Shown in pieces: positions 56,556 through 64,000 of a stretch of DNA of 64,000 bases (positions are counted from its first letter, which is position 1; each line of letters opens with the position of its first letter). The stretch lies in NCBI GenBank assembly GCA_947166345.1, contig CAMVDU010000006.1, forward strand, positions 1-64,000, read 5' to 3'. The notes below the pieces were generated by a model. It was given only the letters and a program-made list of their open reading frames with translations. It searched no databases and was not told where the DNA came from. The position numbers and the translations under genes are program-made. The DNA is from an uncultured Prevotellaceae bacterium (GTDB lineage Bacteria; Bacteroidota; Bacteroidia; Bacteroidales; Bacteroidaceae).

Positions 56556-57107
56556 TTAGAAATTGAAATAGAGACCGAAAGTGAGGTTAGAACCACTCAG
56601 GTTCAGACCGAAATTAGTGGTATTGTTGTCGTCACCATCGGGGTTGAACTCGTCGAAGCCAATGAAGCCCAGGTGAGACACGAAGCTGATATTGTCGGTG
56701 AGGCTCACAGCCAGACCGGGCTTGAAACCAATAGCCAGCTCAGTCCAGTCAGCCTTAGAAGCAGTAGTGAAGTCAACACCACCGTCAACGAAGAGGCTCA
56801 CTCTGCCGCTCTTCAGGAAAGTGTAACGAGCATAGGGAGCAAACTTGAAAGCGCTCTCGCTCATTTCTTCAACACCCTCCCACTTGTCGTTCACATAACC
56901 GATAACGGTACCAATGGCGAAGTCCTCGGTCAGGTTGTAACCAATCTCAGGGAGAATGGCGAAAGTGGTCTCGCTCTTGTCAGCATTAATAACAGCGTGT
57001 TCCTGGCTGCTCCAAGCGTTAACGCCGAGGCTACCACCAACATAAACCTGTGCGCTCATGCTCACTGCAACAAAGGCAGCTGCAAGGGTCATCATAATCT
57101 TTTTCAT
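56556..57107 (-). CDS. Small outer-membrane beta-barrel protein
   Basis: MKKIMMTLAAAFVAVSMSAQVYVGGSLGVNAWSS..., C-terminal aromatic NLTFGLYFNF. Confidence 0.85.
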   Translation of the reverse strand: MKKIMMTLAAAFVAVSMSAQVYVGGSLGVNAWSSQEHAVINADKSETTFAILPEIGYNLTEDFAIGTVIGYVNDKWEGVEEMSESAFKFAPYARYTFLKSGRVSLFVDGGVDFTTASKADWTELAIGFKPGLAVSLTDNISFVSHLGFIGFDEFNPDGDDNNTTNFGLNLSGSNLTFGLYFNF

Positions 57108-57321
57108 TTCTTTTTTCCTTTCTTAATTTGGTTAAACGTTTACCACCCCAAGGGATGGCGTTTCTATTAAGCGGGTGCAAAGGTAGGCTATTTCAAAGGA
57201 ATAAGCAAACACTTTTTATGCATTGTGTGCGTAAACAACGGCTTTTGTTGATTTAAATCAAAAGAAAAGGGCGGTTTAGGGGGATTATGTCGATTAAAAG
57301 TGTTACCTTTGCAGTCTAATA

Positions 57322-58104
57322 ATGAATCATCATAAAAACGAAGAAATCATGCAGAAACCCGTCATCATAGCAGGCCCCTGCGTCATCGAGTCGGCAGAGC
57401 TACTCAATACGGTGGCAGCCGAGTTGGTGCGCATCAACAAGCAACTGGGCACCAACATCATCTTCAAGGCCTCGTTCGACAAGGCCAACCGCACCAGCAT
57501 TCACTCGTTCCGCGGTCCTGGACTGGAGAAAGGTTTGCAGATGCTGAGCGACGTGAAGACGAAGTACGGCCTGCGTATACTGACCGACATTCACGAAGCC
57601 TGGCAAGCTGAGCCCGCAGGCCAGGTGTGCGACGTGTTGCAGATACCCGCCTTTTTGTGCCGACAGACCGACCTGCTGGTGGCTGCCGCCCGTACTGGTC
57701 GCACGGTGAACATCAAGAAGGCGCAGTTCCTCTCTGGTCGCGACATGCGCTACCCTGTAGAGAAGGCACGCGAGGCAGGCGCCAAGGAGGTGTGGCTGAC
57801 AGAACGCGGCAACATGATGGGCTACGGCAACCTGGTGGTTGACTTCCGCAACATCAGCGACATGCTCGAGATTGTGCCAACGGTGGTGATGGACTGCACC
57901 CACAGCGTGCAGCGTCCTGATGCCAAGGACGGCAAGACAGGGGGCGACCGTCGCTTTGTGCCTTCAATGGCGCTGGCTGCCAAAGCCTTTGGCGCAACGG
58001 GCTATTTCTTCGAGGTACACCCCACCCCAGACCAGGGATTGAGCGATGCTGCCAACATGCTGGAACTGGACAAGCTGGAGGGGCTGATTAAGAAAATACT
58101 GTAA
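57322..58104 (+). CDS. kdsA: 3-deoxy-8-phosphooctulonate synthase
   Basis: VIIAGPCVIESAELL..., FKASFDKANRTSIHSFRGPGLEKGL. Confidence 0.95.
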   Translation: MNHHKNEEIMQKPVIIAGPCVIESAELLNTVAAELVRINKQLGTNIIFKASFDKANRTSIHSFRGPGLEKGLQMLSDVKTKYGLRILTDIHEAWQAEPAGQVCDVLQIPAFLCRQTDLLVAAARTGRTVNIKKAQFLSGRDMRYPVEKAREAGAKEVWLTERGNMMGYGNLVVDFRNISDMLEIVPTVVMDCTHSVQRPDAKDGKTGGDRRFVPSMALAAKAFGATGYFFEVHPTPDQGLSDAANMLELDKLEGLIKKIL

Positions 58105-58106
58105 GA

Positions 58107-58160
58107 CCGGAATATCCGGAAAGACCGGAATATCCGGAAAATCCGGAGAGTCCGGAAGAA
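58107..58160. repeat. 6 x 9-bp intergenic array between kdsA and kdsD
   Basis: CCGGAATAT CCGGAAAGA CCGGAATAT CCGGAAAAT CCGGAGAGT CCGGAAGAA. Confidence 0.93.
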
Positions 58161-58176
58161 TCATAAAATCCAAAAA

Positions 58177-59124
58177 ATGACCCTAAAAGACTACGGCATA
58201 CAAGCCATCAAAGACGAGGCACAGGCACTACTGAGCCTGGCCAATCAGATAGACGAACAGTTTGAAAAGGCTGTGGAGCTGATGTACGGCTGCAAGGGCA
58301 AGGTCATCGTGACAGGTGTGGGCAAGAGCGGACACATCGGCGCCAAGATTGCGGCCACCCTTTCATCGACAGGCACACCGGCGTTCTTCATCAACCCCCT
58401 CGATGTGTTTCACGGCGACATCGGCGTGATGTCCAAGGACGACGTGGTGCTGGCTATCAGCAACTCAGGACAGACCGACGAGCTGCTGCGCTTCATGCCA
58501 ATGGTACAGCACATGGGACTGCCCATCATCGGCATGACGGGCAACAAGCACTCGCAACTGGCGAAATATGCCACATGCCACATCTATGTAGGCGTAGAGC
58601 GCGAAGCCTGTCCGCTGAACCTGGCACCCACCAGCAGCACAACGGCACAGCTGGCTATGGGTGACGCACTGGCTATCGCCCTCATTGAGAAGCGTCATTT
58701 CCAACCGCAGGACTTTGCCTGTTTCCACCCAGGCGGCGAGCTGGGACGCAGACTGCTGACAACGGCTCAGGACGTGATGCGAACGGAAAACCTGCCCGTG
58801 ATGTCGCCCGACATCCATCTGGGCGAGGCCATCATCCTGGCAAGCAAAGGAAAGATGGGCATGGGCGTAGCGATGACTGGTGACCATATAGACGGCATCT
58901 TTACCGACGGAGACATCCGCCGTGCTATGGAACGCTGGCAGGCAGCCTTCTTCGACCACACCGTCAGTGACATTATGACCCGTCAGCCCAAGACGGTGTC
59001 GCCCGACACGAAGGTTACCGAAATACAGCGCATCATGCAGCATCACAACATTCACTCCATGATTGTGGTGAACGACAAGAACCAGCTGCTGGGCATCATT
59101 GACAGTAACTCATGTATGATATGA
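58177..59124 (+). CDS. kdsD: Arabinose-5-phosphate isomerase (SIS + CBS domains)
   Basis: GVGKSGHIGAKIAATLSSTGTPAFFINPLDVFHGDIGV...; CBS pair. Confidence 0.93.
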   Translation: MTLKDYGIQAIKDEAQALLSLANQIDEQFEKAVELMYGCKGKVIVTGVGKSGHIGAKIAATLSSTGTPAFFINPLDVFHGDIGVMSKDDVVLAISNSGQTDELLRFMPMVQHMGLPIIGMTGNKHSQLAKYATCHIYVGVEREACPLNLAPTSSTTAQLAMGDALAIALIEKRHFQPQDFACFHPGGELGRRLLTTAQDVMRTENLPVMSPDIHLGEAIILASKGKMGMGVAMTGDHIDGIFTDGDIRRAMERWQAAFFDHTVSDIMTRQPKTVSPDTKVTEIQRIMQHHNIHSMIVVNDKNQLLGIIDSNSCMI

Positions 59125-60386
59125 AAAGAAAGCTTTTAGCTATTGGCTGTTGGCTTCTGGCCTGGACAGCGGGGGCGCAGAGCATCACCTCCGACTCGCT
59201 CATCCGCATGCAACTGCAGGACTATGGACTGACATCATCAGCAGACAACAGCATCACGCTGCTGATGTCGGGACAGGAGAAGTTTGACGACATGTTTGCC
59301 GCCATCCGACAGGCACGCGAGAGTATCCATCTGGAATACTTCAACTTCCGCAACGACTCCATAGCCTTCCTGCTGTTCGACATCCTGAAGGAGAAACGCA
59401 AGGAGGGCGTAGAGGTGCGCGCGCTGTTTGATGCCTTTGGCAACGACAGTAACAACCAACCCCTGAGGAAGCACCATGTGACAGCCCTGCGTAACGACAG
59501 CATCGACATCTGGGAGTTCGACCCCATCCGTTTTCCCTGGGTGAACCACATCTGGCCCCGCGACCATCGTAAGATTGTGGTCATAGACGGACGCGTAGCC
59601 TATACGGGCGGCATGAATGTGGCTGACTATTATATAAAAGGTACGGAACAGGTGGGTGCTTGGCGCGATATGCATTGTCGCATAGAGGGAACGGCAGTCA
59701 ACGAGCTGCAAAGCATCTTTGCCCGCATCTGGTACAAGACCACTGGCGAAGTTCTCTATCAGGATAAATATTTTCAGGGAGGTCAGCCATCGGGGATGAA
59801 AGGTCTGAAGCCCGACACCAGCGCCACAGCAGGACACAAGCGCGTGTTCATCGTGAACCGCGAACCAAGAACCACTAACGACGTGATGCGCTATTTCTAT
59901 GTAAATGCCATTGACGATGCCCGTGACTCGATACGCATCATCAACCCCTATTTCACGCTGATACCATCGGTGAGCAAAGCCCTGAAACGTGCTATTAAAA
60001 GAGGTGTGAAGGTGGAACTGATGATCTCGTCGAAGAGCGACATTCCGCTGACACCCGACTGTGCCTTCTACCAGATGCACCGCATGATGAAGCACGGTGC
60101 CCGCGTGTGGCTATACAACGGAGGCTTCCACCACTCCAAGATCATGATGGTCGATGGACGCTTCTGTACTGTTGGCAGCACCAACCTGGATGCGCGCAGC
60201 ATGCGTTTCGACTACGAGGAGAATGCTGTCATCCTGGACAGGGAGACAACACGCGAACTGGACCAGATGTTTGACCGCGACAAACTGGAAAGCGTCTATC
60301 TGACGGAGGAGGAATGGGACCGTTTCCGCACAGGCTGGCAGAAGTTCCGCGGATGGTTTGCCCATCTGCTCACGCCATTCCTGTAA
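59121..60386 (+). CDS. cls: Phospholipase D-family cardiolipin synthase
   Basis: HxK motifs HDRKIVVIDGRVAYTGGMN-like (PRDHRKIVV) and HHSKIMMVDGRFCTVGSTNLD. Confidence 0.9.
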   Translation: MKRKLLAIGCWLLAWTAGAQSITSDSLIRMQLQDYGLTSSADNSITLLMSGQEKFDDMFAAIRQARESIHLEYFNFRNDSIAFLLFDILKEKRKEGVEVRALFDAFGNDSNNQPLRKHHVTALRNDSIDIWEFDPIRFPWVNHIWPRDHRKIVVIDGRVAYTGGMNVADYYIKGTEQVGAWRDMHCRIEGTAVNELQSIFARIWYKTTGEVLYQDKYFQGGQPSGMKGLKPDTSATAGHKRVFIVNREPRTTNDVMRYFYVNAIDDARDSIRIINPYFTLIPSVSKALKRAIKRGVKVELMISSKSDIPLTPDCAFYQMHRMMKHGARVWLYNGGFHHSKIMMVDGRFCTVGSTNLDARSMRFDYEENAVILDRETTRELDQMFDRDKLESVYLTEEEWDRFRTGWQKFRGWFAHLLTPFL

Positions 60387-62562
60387 CAGTATCGAGCATC
60401 AATAGAATCTCGACATCGGTAATACCTCGACTGGTGAGCGTCGGGTGTTCGTCATCCATGAAGAAAGCTAACAGTTGCTGACGGTTGCCACCTTCTTCCG
60501 AAAGATAACGGCGGAAGAGGTCAACAGCACCACTGATATCGTGCGACAACCACAAGCAGACACCATTATTGAGAAGGTCCTCAGGGGCTTTCTCAATTAT
60601 TTTTCCGTAGCGGGAAAGCGCCTCTTCATATTTGCCGCTTAGCGTCTCGGCCCATGCCAGCGAACGCAGCACCACAAGGTCGTCGGGGTATTCATAGTTC
60701 AGACGATACAGCAACTGCAACGCCTCGTCATAGCCATTAGTATGAAGCAGGCACACAGCAGTATTGAGGCGATAGCCACGATGATCGGGTTTTCGTTGAA
60801 GGAGCGTCTTGAACTGAAGAAGTGCCTCGTTATACTGCTCTGTACGGAACAACAGACGCGCATAACCCGCCAAAGCCTTCTCATTATCGGGTTGCAACCG
60901 ACAAGCCTCACGATAGGCAGCACAAGCTAACACAGGATTATTGAGTGATGCATTCAGGTGGCCCGTAACCAGGAAGTATCGAACATCGTTCTCGTTGGGT
61001 GGATAGTTGTTGATTACGCTCTGTGCCTCAACAAACAGTTTTCGCTTCATTAGGAACGATGCTATCTCAAGGCAATTGCCTGTCAAATCGGTCTTCTTGA
61101 ACAGCGGGTTGGCAAAGATAATGTATTCGGGCTTCTGCTGCTCCTTACGGAAAGGATTACGGAAATGACTGCGGGCAGGGAACACGCGATAGAAACGATA
61201 GACATCCTGCAGATACATGCGACGCATGAATGCCGGCTGTTGCTGTTCCTCAAAGGATATCTCGCCACCAACGGGTGTGGGAACAGCCTCACCATCGTCA
61301 ATGAGTTTCAGCATACTATCGGGAATACGGCCAAGTACTTGGTTGAAGCCCAGCACAAACGAGTATTTGTCGCTATCGCAGAAAGCACCCACACGGGTGA
61401 TAATGTTCAGGAACTTCTTGCCTCGCGTATTCTGCAGGATGGGACTGATGGCAGGATGGTCTGCATAATAGGGCATGAACCAGTTGGATACCTGGTCGAA
61501 GAACGGAAAACGCTTCATCTGCGAGAAACCGCCAAAATAGATATCGGCACCCTGTTTCTGCATATCGACCATGCGATGCATACTCGCCTCCATGCGTTCC
61601 ATATTCTGTTCTGCAGCCTCAGGATGCAGAATTTCCTCCAGGCGATCCTCTTCCATCTCAACAAGTCCGTGTGAGGTCATGCTAAGATTGTTGCCTTTCA
61701 TCAGTTCTGGCATAATCTCCTGTTGGATGACCTGCGTATCTTTCTCAGCCTCCAGGCAATAAAGCAGCTGCATCTGCAACTCGGTAAGCTCTTGACGGCA
61801 ACGCTTATCACGGCACACAGCGTTCAACTCGTCTTCCAAAGAGGAATAGATAGCGCTGAGCGAACTGTCGGCAGCCAATGCCCACCCCACCAGAGCACGC
61901 TGACGGACCACCTCATCGGCATGTTGGCGATAGATGGTTAACAGGGCATGAAACTTCTCATAGTCGAACATCTGCATACATGACAGCATGACGGCACTCA
62001 CCAACAGTTGTTGATCAATAAGACTGATAGTAGGCGACAATAGCAGTTCGGCAAAAGCCTGTCCCTCGGACTCCTTCCACTGGCCCGCCGTCAAGATACG
62101 ACAGAAAAGCAGATTCATATACTGCTGGTGACGCTGATGCAGGTCGATACTCTTCTGCTGGCGCACATGTTCTTGTTCAAACTCGAGCAGAGCTACTGCT
62201 GAGACATGCTCCTCCAACTCACGACGAACGGTAGGCAGCGACCAGTCATAACCCGCCTGTTGTACCTGTTTCCTCAAGCTATTCAGGTAAGGACTGTCGG
62301 CAACCTGTATATCCCAGTCAATATTGGCAACCAGGACATAGAGACGTCTGACCAGCTGGCGATAGACCTCGCCACGCTGTTCATCGGGATAGCCTTTGCA
62401 ATAGTAGTCAAGCATCAGCCGATAGTCGTCATTGATGGCATTGAACATATCGTAATAGACGGTCTGATGCATCAGCAAGAAGTTCTGGGTCAGGACAAGT
62501 GCCTGTCCCAACGCTCCCGACTGCAATTCAGATAGTATCTCCTGAAGGGCTTTGTCTTTCAT
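60370..62562 (-). CDS. Large TPR-containing hypothetical protein
   Basis: MKDKALQEILSELQSGALGQALVLTQNFLLM...; C-terminal TPR periodicity; 3' end overlaps cls by 17 bp. Confidence 0.8.
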   Translation of the reverse strand: MKDKALQEILSELQSGALGQALVLTQNFLLMHQTVYYDMFNAINDDYRLMLDYYCKGYPDEQRGEVYRQLVRRLYVLVANIDWDIQVADSPYLNSLRKQVQQAGYDWSLPTVRRELEEHVSAVALLEFEQEHVRQQKSIDLHQRHQQYMNLLFCRILTAGQWKESEGQAFAELLLSPTISLIDQQLLVSAVMLSCMQMFDYEKFHALLTIYRQHADEVVRQRALVGWALAADSSLSAIYSSLEDELNAVCRDKRCRQELTELQMQLLYCLEAEKDTQVIQQEIMPELMKGNNLSMTSHGLVEMEEDRLEEILHPEAAEQNMERMEASMHRMVDMQKQGADIYFGGFSQMKRFPFFDQVSNWFMPYYADHPAISPILQNTRGKKFLNIITRVGAFCDSDKYSFVLGFNQVLGRIPDSMLKLIDDGEAVPTPVGGEISFEEQQQPAFMRRMYLQDVYRFYRVFPARSHFRNPFRKEQQKPEYIIFANPLFKKTDLTGNCLEIASFLMKRKLFVEAQSVINNYPPNENDVRYFLVTGHLNASLNNPVLACAAYREACRLQPDNEKALAGYARLLFRTEQYNEALLQFKTLLQRKPDHRGYRLNTAVCLLHTNGYDEALQLLYRLNYEYPDDLVVLRSLAWAETLSGKYEEALSRYGKIIEKAPEDLLNNGVCLWLSHDISGAVDLFRRYLSEEGGNRQQLLAFFMDDEHPTLTSRGITDVEILLMLDTVTGMA

Positions 62563-62572
62563 TGGCATGGGC

Positions 62573-63490
62573 TTAACGATTATACATGTTCCAGTTCCTG
62601 GCACGTTCCACATCGGCAGGACGTGGCGGAGCTGCATGTTCAAAATGAAACTGTGACAAGGAGTCAACAGCAGCCTGACTGACGCCACAATACTGACGGA
62701 TGATAGCACCATAGGCACGAACCCCGTATTTATTCAGCGAATCGCAAGCCTCATCATAGGATCTCAGGAAGCTCTCCACCTGAAACTGGCGGGTGGAATT
62801 ATGCATGGTCTGTTCACGGAAGGCAATAACACCAAGACGGATATCAGCCTTGCGACTGTCAAACAGCACACGACTCTTCAGCAGACGTGCCTCGGTAGCC
62901 TGAGGCTCAGGCAACACCAAGGCATCCATGATATTGTTCTTCAACATATCAAGACGCACAGTCAAGTTATTGAATTTCACCTTGAAAACAGATGAAGAGT
63001 CGAGCGAGGCCTCAGCCATCACCTCGTCAGCCAGCAGGTCGTCGGCAGAGAATTGCGCAATGGCAATCATCTTGTTTTTCAGCTGACTTGAATTATTGAT
63101 GTTAGCTGATGCGTTTGTCAGCAGTTGCCACGAAGCTGCCGTAGCAGAGACAAAACGCAAGGGAAGCGCATCATGCTGCTGCAAGCGTTCGGCCTTAACC
63201 AGATCCGTTACAAGTCCGTCAACACGCCCTTTCAGAAGGGCTTGGTCCTGATCCGTCTGTGACTGGAAGGGAATGAGTCTCACATTCACACCCTGATGTT
63301 CGAAGAAACCACGTTCACTTGCCACAAAGAGAGGCAGGCAATCGAGGGTAGGCATGACTGCCACCCGCAGCGCCGTTGAGTCGGCACTCTTAGCGTTCTT
63401 TCCTTTATTATTTGCGTCGCCAGAAGACTTTCCGCAGGCTGACATCAGCACGACAACAGCCATCAAGATAAAAATATTCGTCTTAATCAT
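62573..63490 (-). CDS. ABC-type/NMT1-like substrate-binding lipoprotein
   Basis: MIKTNIFILMAVVVLMSACGKSS lipobox; LRVAVMPTLDCLPLFVASERGFFEHQGVNVRLIPFQSQTDQDQALLKGRVDG. Confidence 0.85.
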   Translation of the reverse strand: MIKTNIFILMAVVVLMSACGKSSGDANNKGKNAKSADSTALRVAVMPTLDCLPLFVASERGFFEHQGVNVRLIPFQSQTDQDQALLKGRVDGLVTDLVKAERLQQHDALPLRFVSATAASWQLLTNASANINNSSQLKNKMIAIAQFSADDLLADEVMAEASLDSSSVFKVKFNNLTVRLDMLKNNIMDALVLPEPQATEARLLKSRVLFDSRKADIRLGVIAFREQTMHNSTRQFQVESFLRSYDEACDSLNKYGVRAYGAIIRQYCGVSQAAVDSLSQFHFEHAAPPRPADVERARNWNMYNR

Positions 63491-63494
63491 GATG

Positions 63495-63502
63495 CAAAAG
63501 TA
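63495..63502 (-). promoter_or_regulatory. -7 box TACTTTTG, 4 nt from the lipoprotein ATG
   Basis: Minus strand TACTTTTGCATCATG. Confidence 0.55.
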
Positions 63503-63534
63503 CAAAAATGTTTTGTAACCACGAAAATTATTCG

Positions 63535-63542
63535 TACTTTTG
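63535..63542 (+). promoter_or_regulatory. radA promoter: TTTTG, 19-nt spacer, TACTTTTG
   Basis: TTTTGTAACCACGAAAATTATTCGTACTTTTG. Confidence 0.65.
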
Positions 63543-63565
63543 TACCATCATTCAACAAAAAACCT

Positions 63566-64000
63566 ATGGCAAAAGATAAAACCATGTATGTCTGTTCGAA
63601 CTGCGGACAGGAGTCGGCCAAGTGGATTGGCAAGTGTCCGTCGTGCGGTCAGTGGAACACCTTCAAGGAAATCAAGGTGCCTGGAGACACGGCCAGACAG
63701 ACAGCAACGACGGCAGCATCGGCAGCAGGCAGGGTGCTACGCAAGAACAAGCCAATGCGACTCAGCGAGATTAGTAATCACGATGATCCGCGCATCGATA
63801 TGCATGACGGTGAACTGAACCGTGTGCTGGGAGGCGGACTGGTGCCTGGCAGTATTGTATTGTTGGGTGGCGAGCCAGGCATCGGTAAGTCCACATTGTC
63901 ACTACAGACCATGCTTCGACTGCCCGAGAAGCGCATCCTATACGTCAGCGGTGAGGAGAGTGCCCACCAACTGAAGATGCGAGCCGAACGTCTGGCAGGC
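63566..64000 (+). CDS. radA: DNA repair protein RadA, 3'-truncated by window edge (absent from ORF track)
   Basis: MAKDKTMYVCSNCGQESAKWIGKCPSCGQWNTF...LNRVLGGGLVPGSIVLLGGEPGIGKSTLSLQ. Confidence 0.95.
   Translation, partial: MAKDKTMYVCSNCGQESAKWIGKCPSCGQWNTFKEIKVPGDTARQTATTAASAAGRVLRKNKPMRLSEISNHDDPRIDMHDGELNRVLGGGLVPGSIVLLGGEPGIGKSTLSLQTMLRLPEKRILYVSGEESAHQLKMRAERLAG

Noticed and set aside
63540-63818. 92-aa plus-strand ORF in the track
   Set aside because: Out of frame with the real gene here; the frame starting at 63566 encodes RadA (zinc finger and Walker A).

Overview
Bacteroidales-type chromosomal window, Prevotella-like by gene content, TAnnTTTG promoters and T9SS-type C-termini; the taxon is an inference. 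It is mostly housekeeping sequence with about 60 protein genes. These include mutS2, aroB, coaE-ybbR-yajC-nusB, rplY-pth-S4-queF, oadA-like, dxs, trkA-trkH, ribD, rsgA-frr, a pheA-aminotransferase-DAHPS/CM-tyrA operon, tatA-tatC with Fe-S redox genes, glycogen synthase and phosphorylase, kdsA-kdsD-cls, and a 3'-truncated radA. There are also two BspA-like LRR surface proteins, a vapC toxin with a miniature antitoxin, and one tRNA-Ser(TGA). No CRISPR array, prophage or intact IS was seen. The strongest unlisted signals are: (1) a textbook ribosome-mediated attenuator upstream of the pheA...tyrA operon, with a 24-aa leader peptide containing 7 consecutive Tyr codons followed by Phe and mutually exclusive antiterminator/terminator pairings; (2) three intergenic regions built as diverged 22-bp-period arrays carrying GCGTCA/TGACGC, two of them with perfect palindromes; (3) a family of heptamer and nonamer short-period arrays found both between genes and in frame inside conserved genes (coaE, rsgA, glycogen synthase, a ferredoxin); (4) a roughly 79-bp C/G-rich palindromic element inside mutS2; (5) small ORFs absent from the supplied ORF track (vapB-like 37 aa, 54-aa and 32-aa overlapping ORFs, the leader peptide). 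All functional calls are from reading the sequence; no database search was run.
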